A DNA stretch of 64,000 nt. It comes from Deinococcus arboris. Its GTDB lineage: Bacteria; Deinococcota; Deinococci; Deinococcales; Deinococcaceae. A model generated the notes under the pieces. The model searched no databases and was not told the origin of the DNA. It worked only from the letters and a program-made list of their open reading frames with translations. The stretch is taken from contig NZ_WQLB01000006.1 in the NCBI RefSeq assembly GCF_009755355.1, positions 62,001-126,000 on the forward strand. Reading direction: 5' to 3'. This document shows, in pieces, positions 53,886-64,000 of this stretch. A program made the position numbers and the translations under genes. The number at the start of each line of letters is the position of its first letter. Within the stretch, counting starts at the first letter, position 1.

Positions 53886-55772
53886 TTACCACGTCTGGGC
53901 GTCCACGCGACCGATGCTGACGGCGCCGCTGTCGGCCCGGATGCTGAGCGTCTTGTTGCCGCTGGTCACACCCTGGAAATACACCGTGTTGGTGCGCCCG
54001 GCGTCGATGGCCTGCTGCACGGTCTCGCCGTTAAAGGACACCGTTATGAGCTGGCTGTTCTGCGAACTGGTCGAGGTCACCAGGAACTTGTACTTGGCGT
54101 TCTGGGTGGCGTTCACGGCGAAACTGCGGGTGGTGCCGCTGGCAATGCTGCCTGCCGAGGTGGTTACAGTGCCGGGAATGGCCACCGAGCCGCTGGCCGC
54201 GCTGGTCGTCACGCTGATGGGCGCGTTGAAGGCCGAGGCGTTGCCAGCGGCGTCCACTGCGCGCACCTTGAAGCTGTACGCGGTGCTGGCGCTCAGGCCC
54301 GTGGCCGTAAAGCTGGTGCCCGTGCTGGTGCCGGCCAGGGCATTGTTGACGTGAATTTCGTAGCGGGCCACGCCGACGTTGTCGGTGGAGGCGCCCCAGG
54401 TCAGGTTGACCGACGAACTGGTCTTGGCTGGGCTGCTGAGGGTGCCGGGGGTCGTGGGCGCCGCCGTGTCTCCCCCACCACCTCCGCCCCCGGTGCCGCT
54501 GCCCACCACAAACTGGTACTGACCGTTGTTGATGCGGCTCAGCCAGTTGTTGCGCACAGTGGCGTTGACCCCCAGACGGCTGTTGCCCCACTCGCCCTCG
54601 GCGCAGCCGCCCTGAATAGCCCCTGACGGACTGAGGCTGCACTGCCAGTGGCTGTACGCCTCCCAGTCGTCGTTGATATAGGCCACCGCGCGGATATCGT
54701 TGCTGTTGGCCTCAATGAAGTTGAAGAAGGGAGCGTACCACTCGTTCCACACGGTCTGCCCGGTCAGCCCAGTGCGGGTGGGGCGGCCCACCTGCTCGAA
54801 CTTCACCTGACCATCGGCGGCCAGGGTGTAACCGCGCGGAGTGGACTCGGCAATCATGATGGGCTTGCCTTTGCCCTTGAGGTAATTCACGACGTTCTGT
54901 ACAGCGGTCAGGCCGTTGCTGCACGTCTGATTCTGGTCAAAGACAGAAATGCCCGTCCAGTCCACGTTGCTGCTGCCGGGCCACCACTGGTCGTAGTAGG
55001 CGGCCAGGTTGCCTCCCACTGGTCCCTGCCCGTTGCTGTTGCTGCCCGTGGGGCTGATGGGCTGACTGCCGGCCAGCACGCCGCCGTCGCACCACGCGGC
55101 CAGCTGCCACACCAGGGCGATGTTGCTGGCGCCCTGCCGCCCGATCTCGGCCTTGAACCAGCTCCAGACGGTCTTGTAGGCGTCGGGCCAGTACCCGTTC
55201 CAGGGGCCTTCCGCCTCGTAGCCCAGGCGCACGAAGACCGGGCGACCACTGTTTTTCAGGTCGGTGATGATGCTGCGCATGTTTTGCAGCAGCTGCGTGC
55301 CCACAGGGGCGCCGTCGATACTGTTCTGAATGTTGCCCTGCCACGGCTTGCTGGGGTCAATGGCCTTGGCAATGTCCGTGTCGTAGGCCTGCCCCATCCA
55401 GATGCCCACGGCCAGCGCCTGCTGGGCGTTCGTGTCGTTTTTGGCGACGGTCAGGTCCTGGTTGCCGTACCCGGAGGCGTACCACGCAGGCGTGTTGCCC
55501 CCCGTGAAGCCAGAGGTTTGGAGGGCCGGATTGACATACAGGGTCACCCCTGCGTATTTGCCGGGATAGGTCTGGCTGTAATTGGTGATGCCGTCGGTGG
55601 TCTGGCCAGACATCACCATGATGCCGTTGCCAGTAAATTTGCCAGTGACAGCCTGCGCCCGGAGTGCGGCGGAGGCGGACGGTTCGGGCACCTGGCCCTG
55701 AGGCGCCTGCGAGCAGGCCGAGAGGAGCAGGGTGGCGCTCAGCAGACGTAAAGCAGTAGGCAGACGGGACAT
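53886..55772 (-). CDS. Secreted GH26-like glycoside hydrolase lipoprotein with fibronectin type III and C-terminal module (copy 2)
   Basis: The ATG at 55772 with GGAGGG upstream gives 628 residues; lipobox LSAC (Cys20). The catalytic-like domain has FVRLGYEAEGPWNGYWPDA, with Glu186 or Glu188 as acid/base, and KPIMIAESTP with Glu309 as nucleophile, resembling GH26 mannanases, whose acid/base lies in a similar RxxxE-x-W context. The FN3 and C-terminal module are almost identical to copy 1 by sequence, while the catalytic halves differ strongly (the acid/base context here has GPWNGYW, copy 1 does not). This indicates domain-swap duplication with divergence of substrate choice. It is transcribed toward copy 1. 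Confidence 0.8.
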   Translation of the reverse strand: MSRLPTALRLLSATLLLSACSQAPQGQVPEPSASAALRAQAVTGKFTGNGIMVMSGQTTDGITNYSQTYPGKYAGVTLYVNPALQTSGFTGGNTPAWYASGYGNQDLTVAKNDTNAQQALAVGIWMGQAYDTDIAKAIDPSKPWQGNIQNSIDGAPVGTQLLQNMRSIITDLKNSGRPVFVRLGYEAEGPWNGYWPDAYKTVWSWFKAEIGRQGASNIALVWQLAAWCDGGVLAGSQPISPTGSNSNGQGPVGGNLAAYYDQWWPGSSNVDWTGISVFDQNQTCSNGLTAVQNVVNYLKGKGKPIMIAESTPRGYTLAADGQVKFEQVGRPTRTGLTGQTVWNEWYAPFFNFIEANSNDIRAVAYINDDWEAYSHWQCSLSPSGAIQGGCAEGEWGNSRLGVNATVRNNWLSRINNGQYQFVVGSGTGGGGGGGDTAAPTTPGTLSSPAKTSSSVNLTWGASTDNVGVARYEIHVNNALAGTSTGTSFTATGLSASTAYSFKVRAVDAAGNASAFNAPISVTTSAASGSVAIPGTVTTSAGSIASGTTRSFAVNATQNAKYKFLVTSTSSQNSQLITVSFNGETVQQAIDAGRTNTVYFQGVTSGNKTLSIRADSGAVSIGRVDAQTW

Positions 55773-56336
55773 AACCCTCCTGTGCAGCAGACAGAGGCTC
55801 AGGGCCGCTGGCGACACACAGGCGCGCCGCCTCTGACCCATCTAGAGACCGGAGGCACAGGCCAGCCCATGCCCAGTTAGTAATTGTTTCTAACGTTGGT
55901 CATCATGCTCAATCTCCTCTTCCCTGTCAAGCCTTGAGGCCACAGGAAAGGGCTTGTGAAATGAGTTTGTTGCAGAGGAATGAGTGGAGTGTCGGACGGA
56001 CTCCCTCTTTCTAGTTAGTTACTCTGAATTACTAATAGAGTTTCTTCTTTTCAGTTAAGGTGCACCGGCTCAATCAGCGGAGCAGGCCACATCACATTCA
56101 CCTGTGCCACTGATACGCCACAAGACGCCTCTGCAAATTGAGCTGGCTAGTGAGGCACACCTCTGAGCCCTATCGGGCTGGCCTCTCCCCTCTCTGCCTC
56201 AGGTTTCCTGTGGAATCAGCTCACGTCGCCCTGCCGCTCAAGTGCAACGCTCGGCTGTCAGGTGACAGCGCACACCGTCTGCTCTGATTGGCAGGCGGTG
56301 TGGTTATATCTTTTTGACAGCGCTGAACTTCCCCCC
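55773..56336. other. Divergent or shared upstream region with inverted repeats, no gene
   Basis: About 560 bases without a coding region. It contains GTTAG-N9-CTAAC (55876-55894) and TTAGT-N11-ACTAA (56015-56035) in an AT-rich stretch before the glycoside hydrolase gene. They are operator candidates for a carbohydrate regulator, but no regulator gene is adjacent. The ABC permease gene ends at 56337 from the other side. Confidence 0.4.
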
Positions 56337-57536
56337 TTAAAGGAGTTTCAGTGGGGATACCCGTGTGGCCAGCACCGCCGGGGGCAGTGCGGCGGCAAGG
56401 CCAAAAGGAAGCAGCAGCAAGACCCGCGACACCAGGGGCCAGGTCAGCTGTGGCGGCGCCAGCGTGAAGCCCAGGTGGGTGCCCAGCACCTGCCCGCCCG
56501 TCAGGCTGAGGATGAGGGCCAGCCCGATGCCTAATCCCACCCCCAGCAGGACCGTTAACCCAGTTTCAAACAGCACCAGCAGGAAGACCACGCGCCGCCC
56601 CGTGCCCAGCACCCGCAGCAGCGCCACCGTGCGCTGACGTTCCACGCCAGACGTGTACACGCTGAGCCAGACGGTCAGGGCCGCAATGCCCAGCACCAGC
56701 AGGGCCAGCGCCGCGTAGGCCGCCTGCCCCTGAACCAGCATGTCGCGCGCTTGAGCAAACACCTGACCCGGAAAAACGGCCATCGCGTCCTGCCCGGCAT
56801 TGATGCGCTGCGCCGCTACGTAGATGCCAGACAGCTGCTCTGCGGCATACAGCACGGCGGTGACCTCTCGTTCGCTGGAGGCCGCGCTGTGGACTTCCCA
56901 GACTGTTTCTATGGGGGTCAGCACCGCTCGGTCCACGGGCCCACCTGTGGGAGCCAGGATGCCCGTGACTGTATACGGTTCGTCATGGGCCTCGTCGTGC
57001 GCTTCTTCCTCCTCGGGCCCGGTCAGACCGTGTGTGCCGGTGAACGTGTCACCGACGCGCAGACCCGCCTCGCGCGCGGCGCGGGCGCCCAGCACGGCGT
57101 CATGTTCTTTCGCAAACAGGGTGCCCTGAGTCAACCTGAAATAGGGTGGGTCGGCCGGCCGCTTCCGTTGGTCAAAAAAGGCGGCGGAGGTGCCCACGAT
57201 GGGAAAGCCCTGATAAGTGTCCCCCAGGGCAATCGGCACCGCGCGCCGGGTGCCAGGGGCGTCGCGCAGGGCCGTGTAGACCCGCTCTGGCATGTTGCCG
57301 GTCGGGGCATCCAGGTAAAAGAGGCTGCTCATCACCGCCTGGGTGCTGCTGCCGGGCGCCGCCACCAGGAGGTCGAAGACCTGGGCCGCGTCCTGCGCCC
57401 CGCGTTCGACCTGGCGGGTGACTAAGGGCACCACCAGCGCGGTGGCGGTGGCCAGCGCCACGGCCAGAACGGTGATGACCAGCGCCCCCCAGCGGGCGCG
57501 CACACTGCGCAGCACCGTCCACAGGGCCAGGTTCAT
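56337..57536 (-). CDS. FtsX/MacB-type ABC transporter permease
   Basis: A 399-residue inner membrane protein with an N-terminal helix (ARWGALVITVLAVALATATALVVPLV), a large periplasmic domain containing a His/Glu/Asp-rich loop (EEEEAHDEAHDEP around residues 180-195), and three C-terminal helices ending in a FtsX-like core (LALLVLGIAALTVWLSVYTSGVERQRTVALLRVLGT). The acidic, histidine-rich loop may bind metal. MacB/LolE-like permeases act in lipoprotein, drug or peptide extrusion. It overlaps the ATPase gene (ATGA). Confidence 0.85.
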   Translation of the reverse strand: MNLALWTVLRSVRARWGALVITVLAVALATATALVVPLVTRQVERGAQDAAQVFDLLVAAPGSSTQAVMSSLFYLDAPTGNMPERVYTALRDAPGTRRAVPIALGDTYQGFPIVGTSAAFFDQRKRPADPPYFRLTQGTLFAKEHDAVLGARAAREAGLRVGDTFTGTHGLTGPEEEEAHDEAHDEPYTVTGILAPTGGPVDRAVLTPIETVWEVHSAASSEREVTAVLYAAEQLSGIYVAAQRINAGQDAMAVFPGQVFAQARDMLVQGQAAYAALALLVLGIAALTVWLSVYTSGVERQRTVALLRVLGTGRRVVFLLVLFETGLTVLLGVGLGIGLALILSLTGGQVLGTHLGFTLAPPQLTWPLVSRVLLLLPFGLAAALPPAVLATRVSPLKLL

Positions 57537-58192
57537 GCGCCGCCCACCTGGGTCAGGTCAAGGCGCCCCGGCAGCAGCGCCGCCACCTGGGGGTCGTGGG
57601 TGACCAGAATCAAAGTGGCGCCCAGCTCTGCCGCTGTGCCCAGGAGCAGTGAGGCGGCGCTGGCGGCCCGGTCCCGGTCAAGGTGGGCGGTGGGTTCATC
57701 GGCCAGCAGTAGGCCCGGCCGGTGCGCCACGGCGCGCGCCAGGGCCACCCGTTGCCGCTCGCCCGTCGAGAGCTGATGGGGGCGGTGGTGCCGCCTGTGG
57801 CCCAGCCCCAGCTGAGTCAGCGCCTGTTCGGCCAGTGCCCCTGGCCGCTTCAGGCCGGTAACTCGCACCCCAAGTTCCACATTTTCCTGGGCGGTCAGGC
57901 CAGGCATCAGGTGAAAATCCTGAAAGACGTAGCCTACGGCGCGCCGCCGAAACTGGTCGCGGCGCGGCGCAGACGCGCGCGTCAGGTCAAAGTCGCCGTG
58001 CTGGACCTGCCCCGACAGGGGCGTCAGCAGACCGGCCAGCACATGCAGGAGGGTGGTCTTCCCTGTTCCACTGGGGCCGGTGACGGCCAACTGGGTGCCA
58101 GCCGGCAGGTGCAGGTCGGGGTAACGCAGCGTCACCTCGCGGCCGTGCTGAACGCAGAGCTCACTGACTGTCAGGGCCTGGGGCTGGTCCAT
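57533..58192 (-). CDS. ABC transporter ATPase (LolD/MacB-type)
   Basis: The start at 58192 (ATG) gives 219 residues; an alternative ATG at 58225 would overlap the previous gene by 23 bases. Walker A is TGPSGTGKTTLLHVLAGLL, signature [15 protein letters not shown] (Ser-Thr-Gly-Glu instead of LSGGQ), Walker B LLLADEPTAHLD and H-loop VTHDP. It is the energising subunit for the neighbouring FtsX-type permease. The gene order with the Tat-exported protein suggests one transport or maturation machine. Confidence 0.88.
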   Translation of the reverse strand: MDQPQALTVSELCVQHGREVTLRYPDLHLPAGTQLAVTGPSGTGKTTLLHVLAGLLTPLSGQVQHGDFDLTRASAPRRDQFRRRAVGYVFQDFHLMPGLTAQENVELGVRVTGLKRPGALAEQALTQLGLGHRRHHRPHQLSTGERQRVALARAVAHRPGLLLADEPTAHLDRDRAASAASLLLGTAAELGATLILVTHDPQVAALLPGRLDLTQVGGA

Positions 58193-58202
58193 CACGGCGC
58201 CG

Positions 58203-58655
58203 TCATCCGCTGGTGGTGACGCCATCGGCGTACAGGCGCACGAGGCTGACGAAACCGGTGTCCTCGTCTTTCTTGACCCCGATGTCCAGCCGGCCCGTGA
58301 TCTGGAGTCCCCTGGTCGTCGGCTCCAGTTCGCGCCCCCTGGGCATGATGACCAGCACGATATCGGCGGGCCAGTCGGCGGCGGTGGTGCAAAACGGGCA
58401 GGTACTCATGGGCTGTTTGGTCAGCACGAAAAAATCGAGTCTGGGCTTGAGGGGCGGCGCCATATAGCCGCTCATCTGCACCTTCTGGCCCTGGAGGCCC
58501 TTGAGTTTGTCGCTGTATTCCGCGCCTCGCACGGTCACGCGGCCATACAGTTCACTGAATTTCAGCAGCGGGACACCCGAGCGCGCCCCAGCGCCGGGGG
58601 CCCACAGCAGCACAGGCACGGCCCCCAGCAGGCGGACAAAAGTACGGCGGTTCAA
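58203..58655 (-). CDS. Tat-exported protein, DUF3299-like, linked to the ABC transporter
   Basis: A 150-residue protein with a twin-arginine-like signal (MNRRTFVRLLGAVPVLLWAPGAGARS) and a mature body with KVQMSGYMAPPLKPRLDFFVLTKQPMSTCPFCTTA; the CPFC pair and the GYMAPP segment resemble DUF3299 proteins found next to FtsX-type transporters and metal-uptake genes. It ends 10 bases before the ATPase start. It may bring a metal or a partner to the transporter (possibly zinc, inference). The Cys pair is the feature to test. Confidence 0.7.
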   Translation of the reverse strand: MNRRTFVRLLGAVPVLLWAPGAGARSGVPLLKFSELYGRVTVRGAEYSDKLKGLQGQKVQMSGYMAPPLKPRLDFFVLTKQPMSTCPFCTTAADWPADIVLVIMPRGRELEPTTRGLQITGRLDIGVKKDEDTGFVSLVRLYADGVTTSG

Positions 58656-58767
58656 AGGTCACCTCGAATCAGAAGGAATGGACGTTGCCCCTCAATTCAG
58701 CACGGCTGAATCAGGGGCACGTCAGATGCGTGTGGGGCGCGGCCAGGTGTAGGCTGCGCCACCTGGG

Positions 58768-60507
<1,740 letters not shown>

Positions 60508-60657
60508 GACCTGTATTCGGACTCATGATTGTCATCCAGGTATCAGTCCAGATGACCTGAGCTCAAGGTCGGCTGATTCCTTTTCTCCCACCGTGAACGG
60601 TCTGCGTGTCACCGCGAGAGGCCAGCTGCTTCTTGGTCCTGCTTCGACCGGGCCTTT

Positions 60658-60663
60658 TATGCT
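60658..60663 (+). promoter_or_regulatory. -10 box of a leaderless promoter for the glycerate kinase gene
   Basis: TATGCT ends 9 bases before the ATG at 60673. No Shine-Dalgarno is present. The -35 candidate TTGGTC (60633-60638) is 19 bases upstream and weak. Confidence 0.4.
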
Positions 60664-60672
60664 GTGCGTGGC

Positions 60673-61926
60673 ATGTCCACTTCTCCCCTGCCCCAGACCG
60701 ATCTGCTGTGCGAGACGTATCACGCCGCGCTGGCCGCCACGGCGCCGGGCTTGCTACTGGCCCCATACCTGTCTGGCCGGTCACCTGACTTCATCCTCGC
60801 GGTGGGCAAGGCGGCGGCCCCGATGATGCGCGCCGCGCAGGAGGCTTTTCCCGCCGTTCCAGGGCTGCTCGTACTGCCAGATGGCGCGCCTTTGCCCCCA
60901 CTCCCAGCGCAGGTAGAGGTGCGCCGGGCCGCGCATCCCCTCCCAGACGCACGCAGTGTCGCGGCGGCGCGGCTGGCCCAGGTCCGGCTGGGGGCGCTGA
61001 CTGCTGACCAGGAAGTGCTGGCCCTCTTCTCTGGGGGTGCCAGCGCCCTGCTGTGCGCGCCGCGAGGGGTGACCCTGGCCCAGAAGGCCGCAGTCTGCAC
61101 CGAGTTGATGCGGGCCGGCGCCGATATTCAGGCCCTGAACACGGTGCGGCGGCACCTATCCGACGTGAAGGGGGGCCGATTAGCAGCTGGCACCCGCGCC
61201 CGCGTGCGCGCGCTGCTGCTCAGTGATGTGGTGGGCGACGATCCCGCAATCATTGCCAGCGGGCCGGCAGTCCCTGACCCCACGACATATGCGGACGCCC
61301 TGGCCGTGCTGGACCGGTTTGCAGTGCCCGCCCCAGAGGTCAGAACCTATCTGCGGGCGGGCGCGCAGGGGCTGCATGAAGAGACGCCAAGTGTTTTGCC
61401 CAATGCCCACAGCACGGTGATTGGTAGGAACGGGACCCTCCTGCGGGCCGCGCAGGCTGCCCTGGAGTCGAAAGGGATACGGGCCATCATCCTGGGTGAG
61501 ACCTTCACGGGTGAAGCGCGTGACCTGGCGGTCTGGCACGCCGCCGAAGTGCGCCGCGCCCAAGCCGAAGGAGTACCAGTGGCCCTCATCTCTGGTGGCG
61601 AGGCCACCGTGACCGTCCGGGGTGCTGGCCGCGGCGGCCGCAACACCGAATTTGCGTTGGCGCTGGCCCTGGCGCTGGGCGACGATCATGGCATATATGG
61701 CGTCTCAGCGGGCTCGGACGGGGTGGACGGCACTAGCGGTGGGGCGGGGGCCCTGCTGAGCCCGGACACCCTGCGCCGTGCCGCCACGCTGGGCCTGGAC
61801 GCGCCGGGTGCCTTGGCGGCCAATGACTCAGGCAGTTTCTTTGCCGCCCTGGACGACCTGCTGGTCCCTGGCCCGACTGGGCAGAATCTCAACGACTTGC
61901 GCGTTTTGCTGGTGGAACCGGTCTAA
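60673..61926 (+). CDS. Glycerate 2-kinase, MOFRL/GckA type
   Basis: The ATG at 60673 gives 417 residues; a GTG three codons upstream is possible. The MOFRL family marks are FILAVGKAAAPMMRAA, LPDGAPLP, ALFSGGASALLCAP, NTVRRHLSDVKGGRLA, the phosphate-binding segment SDVVGDDPAIIASGPAVPDPTTY, and GGEATVTVRGAGRGGRNTEFALALAL with SAGSDGVDGTSGGAGALLS. It phosphorylates glycerate to 2-phosphoglycerate in serine, glyoxylate or tartrate-type pathways. It is transcribed away from the phosphatase gene and seems to stand alone. Confidence 0.9.
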   Translation: MSTSPLPQTDLLCETYHAALAATAPGLLLAPYLSGRSPDFILAVGKAAAPMMRAAQEAFPAVPGLLVLPDGAPLPPLPAQVEVRRAAHPLPDARSVAAARLAQVRLGALTADQEVLALFSGGASALLCAPRGVTLAQKAAVCTELMRAGADIQALNTVRRHLSDVKGGRLAAGTRARVRALLLSDVVGDDPAIIASGPAVPDPTTYADALAVLDRFAVPAPEVRTYLRAGAQGLHEETPSVLPNAHSTVIGRNGTLLRAAQAALESKGIRAIILGETFTGEARDLAVWHAAEVRRAQAEGVPVALISGGEATVTVRGAGRGGRNTEFALALALALGDDHGIYGVSAGSDGVDGTSGGAGALLSPDTLRRAATLGLDAPGALAANDSGSFFAALDDLLVPGPTGQNLNDLRVLLVEPV

Positions 61927-62152
61927 AGTCGTCCCATTGCGGTGGGTAGGTAAAGGAGTGAGAGGCCAGCAGGTTGAAGAGCCGGGCTCAGTCTGGTCAC
62001 CATCGGCCCATCATCCTGCCTTTCTTACATTGCTTCCAGACGGTGTTGCTGCCCCGGTCTCCTCCGGGTTGATGAAGGCAATTGCCGCACGTTGGGCTCC
62101 CTTCTGTCCGTCCATCCGTTTCGTGTCACAGCCTCACCTTTAGGAGACCCCT

Positions 62153-63217
62153 ATGTCCTCTCTGCGCCCCTTCGTTCTGTCTCTCGCCGTGCTGACCACT
62201 GGCCTCATATCGGCCCAGACCTCTTCCGCTCCTCGCACCACCTCAGCACCGTCGCTCGCCACTCAACCCAGCACTCTAAGTGGCGACTGGACGGGCAAGC
62301 TGGACTGGATTGATATAGCGGCCACGTTCAAAGTGACGGGGGGGCAAGTGTCAGGAACATTCGTGATTGGTGGGCAAACTTATCCTGTGCAGGGCCGCTG
62401 GGACGCGGTTAAGGGCAGCCTCCTGTTTAGTGTGCAGCGAGCAGCGGGCAAAGCCAATGTGGCCCTGACGCTCAAGAATGGGCAACTGGTGGGCACATCG
62501 GTGCTGGGTGGGCAGTCTGACCCTGTGAAGTTGCAGCGGGTCGCCGCTGCGGTCAGCGCTCGGCCTACCCCTTATGTCCTGACAGGTGTCGTAAAGAACA
62601 GTGCGGGGCAGCCACTGGCCGGGGTCAAGGTTTTCGCCGACAACACGCTATACCACAACATGAATGCGCTGGCCACGACCGACGCGCAGGGCCACTACCG
62701 TCTTGAGCTGCCGCGCGAAGTCGGCACCTGGCGAGCAGGGGCCTATGTCCAGCGCCCCTACGGCGGCGGAATCTGGGAAAGCCGCCTGTATGCCGACAAC
62801 GCTGCCGCCTTTTCTGGGGACCAGGGAGCTATTCGCAATTTCACCTGGCGTCTGACGGGTACGTCGGAAGAAGGACCTCTGGGCGGCACCGTCTGGGTTC
62901 ATCCGGATTGGGCCGGTGTGGACTACGACACCAACGATGTCGAGCTGACACTGACACCAGTTGGACCGCTGCTGGACGGCAGTGTCGGTAAGGCAGTAAC
63001 CTGGCGCCTGGGAGACGATTACACGCGTAAGGATGTCCCGGTGGGGACATATACCCTGACGGCCCGGCAGATCAGCTCCACCGGGCAGAAGCGGCCCATG
63101 CTTGTGAAATCGACCTACGACAGCAACAAAGGGCACTACGCGCCCTCAGTGACCGCTACTTTTCAGAACTCTGCTAAATACGGCATCCTGATGGAACTCG
63201 ACATTGTGCTCAAATAA
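62153..63217 (+). CDS. Secreted protein with carboxypeptidase regulatory-like domain
   Basis: A 354-residue exported protein. Sec signal SLRPFVLSLAVLTTGLISAQ, then a linker rich in Ser/Thr/Ala, a small beta domain (LSGDWTGKLDWIDIAATFKVTGGQVSGTF) and a carboxypeptidase regulatory-like domain with TGVVKNSAGQPLAGVKVFADN, YHNMNALATTDAQGHYRLELP. TAGGAGACCCC precedes the ATG. The last third (VWVHPDWAGVDYDTNDVELTL) is unrecognised. Possibly a surface-associated carbohydrate or protein binding factor. It is followed by a hairpin terminator. Confidence 0.78.
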   Translation: MSSLRPFVLSLAVLTTGLISAQTSSAPRTTSAPSLATQPSTLSGDWTGKLDWIDIAATFKVTGGQVSGTFVIGGQTYPVQGRWDAVKGSLLFSVQRAAGKANVALTLKNGQLVGTSVLGGQSDPVKLQRVAAAVSARPTPYVLTGVVKNSAGQPLAGVKVFADNTLYHNMNALATTDAQGHYRLELPREVGTWRAGAYVQRPYGGGIWESRLYADNAAAFSGDQGAIRNFTWRLTGTSEEGPLGGTVWVHPDWAGVDYDTNDVELTLTPVGPLLDGSVGKAVTWRLGDDYTRKDVPVGTYTLTARQISSTGQKRPMLVKSTYDSNKGHYAPSVTATFQNSAKYGILMELDIVLK

Positions 63218-63622
63218 GCCAATGAGGTGAAGTGAAGCTGGAATGCACCTTGACCTTGCCTATTTTGGCCAGACAGCCCGAGGGAAGTCCATGCTTGTGG
63301 GTGGTGATGTTCAGAGCAGTGCGTTCAGAAGCCAAATTGCTTCAGGGCGTGTCATAGCCGATATTTCCTGGGACTCTGCGAAGAGTATCAGCGTTTTCAT
63401 AGAAACACTCAGGTACGTCGAATGCGTTTCACCTCCGAACCCATGACAGTGGAAGGGGAGACCGATGCGGAAATCGGTCTGCCCTTTCATTGAGCGTATT
63501 TTGTGAGGCGTAGAGGTGATATAGCTGTCGCTATACGGAAATTTAAATTAGGGGCAACGCAGTCCTGCACGTTCTTTTGGCATCCTTTTGAAGTTGCTCG
63601 TCACGTGACGAGCAACTTTTTT
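63218..63622. other. Convergent intergenic region
   Basis: No convincing gene: a 67-codon frame at 63243-63446 (MHLDLAYFGQTARGKS onward) has no known relative and no ribosome site. It contains one terminator hairpin and the 28-bp palindrome described next. Confidence 0.5.
63453..63487 (+). terminator. Terminator-like hairpin after the secreted protein
   Basis: AAGGGG-AGACCGAT (63453-63466) pairs with ATCGGTCT-GCCCTTT (63473-63487) with one mismatch, loop of 6 bases, followed by CATTG. It lies 235 bases after the stop of the exported-protein gene. Confidence 0.55.
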
Positions 63623-63623
63623 T
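63591..63623 (+). promoter_or_regulatory. 28-bp palindrome with T-run containing the second copy of the candidate parS 20-mer
   Basis: A perfect palindrome (63591-63618) holds TGCTCGTCACGTGACGAGCA at 63595-63614, identical to 25878-25897, extended on both sides by AAGT/ACTT and followed by a run of T. It can act as a terminator for plus-strand transcription, but the identity to the site at the origin suggests a second ParB-binding site. Confidence 0.6.
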
Positions 63624-64000
63624 CAGCTCTTAAAACGCGCTGCAAGTGCAGTTGTGGCTCGGGACAGCAGGGTGACATCGGTGCCTACAGCCACGAACGA
63701 ATAGCCCCATTCCAGGTAGGTGCGGGCCACCGCCTCATCAGTGGACAGGATGCCGGCTGCCTTGCCCGCAGCGCGAATCCGGCTTGCCGCATCACGAATG
63801 GCCCCTTGAACCTCTGGGTGGCCTGGCTGGCCCAATACCCCCATGCTGGCGGCCAGATCGGCGGGGCCGATAAAGACCCCGTCTACGCCGTCTACCGCCG
63901 CGATCTCGTCCAGAGCGGCCAATCCCGCGACTGATTCCACCTGTAGCAGCAGGCACACCTGCTCGTCTGCCGCCTGCAAATACGCTGCGTCACGGCCAAA
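63623..64000 (-). CDS. HpcH/HpaI-family aldolase (C-terminal part, runs off the window)
   Basis: The minus-strand frame is open from the window edge and ends at 63623. It contains [50 protein letters not shown], with the metal-binding glutamate and the GPADL motif of the HpcH/HpaI class II aldolases (2-oxo acid aldolases acting on 4-hydroxy-2-oxo or rhamnonate-type substrates). The upstream part and start lie outside the window, so the neighbourhood and substrate cannot be judged. The last 120 codons are complete. Confidence 0.85.
   Translation of the reverse strand, partial: FGRDAAYLQAADEQVCLLLQVESVAGLAALDEIAAVDGVDGVFIGPADLAASMGVLGQPGHPEVQGAIRDAASRIRAAGKAAGILSTDEAVARTYLEWGYSFVAVGTDVTLLSRATTALAARFKS

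Noticed and set aside
63243..63446. A 67-codon frame after the secreted protein
   Set aside because: No family resemblance or ribosome site; kept only as a non-coding stretch.

Overview
The window looks like a Deinococcus secondary replicon (megaplasmid or second chromosome) around its replication origin. The basis is the high GC content, a plasmid-type RepA with 11 perfect iterons, an adjacent parAB pair, many genes whose -10 box (TAnnnT) sits 5-10 bases before the ATG with no Shine-Dalgarno (leaderless transcripts, well documented in Deinococcus), a small palindrome-ended intergenic repeat of a kind I recall from Deinococcus, and many Sec/Tat lipoproteins. I have not run a database search, so the genus is an inference.

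Layout. 1-6.1 kb: a GntR regulator coupled to a membrane HAMP protein, divergent from a complete branched-chain amino acid type ABC transporter (livK-H-M-G-F order). 6.3-16.8 kb: an aminotransferase followed by what I read as a sulfur acquisition island: a uroporphyrinogen-III synthase-like gene (5' frameshift), a DszC/SfnB-like flavin monooxygenase, a methanethiol oxidase (SELENBP) with a membrane protein, a sulfate ABC operon (cysA-cysW-cysT-sbp) and a divergent Rrf2-type regulator with a cysteine cluster. Four copies of a TTGAC-N7-GTCAA-like inverted repeat lie before these units, which suggests one regulon. 17.4-23.8 kb: two paralogous lipoproteins (one with a beta-helix-like extension), three tandem tail-collar proteins and a Tat-exported binding-protein-like gene, possibly one envelope or extracellular system. 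23.8-27.6 kb: repA, iterons, AT-rich unwinding region, a 20-bp palindrome (candidate parS), parA and parB.

27.6-41 kb is mostly housekeeping: BadF-type kinase, GAF/HD-GYP protein, SorC-type regulator divergent from glpK-glpD, M3 peptidase, acetyltransferase, DUF2252 protein, a quinone oxidoreductase-MerR pair divergent from an acyl-CoA dehydrogenase. 41-56 kb is dominated by secreted proteins: two peptidoglycan-active lipoproteins, an Ig-like lipoprotein, a lipoprotein subtilase, and two duplicated GH26-like glycoside hydrolases separated by a Deinococcus-type small repeat. Between them sits an XPB-like helicase with a Bax1 (DUF790) nuclease partner, an archaeal-style DNA repair pair, and a 32-residue membrane peptide gene. 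56-64 kb: a MacB/FtsX-type ABC transporter with a Tat-exported partner, an alkaline phosphatase, a glycerate kinase, an exported protein, a second copy of the 20-bp palindrome, and the end of a HpcH/HpaI aldolase gene.

No tRNA, rRNA, intact insertion sequence or CRISPR array was recognised.
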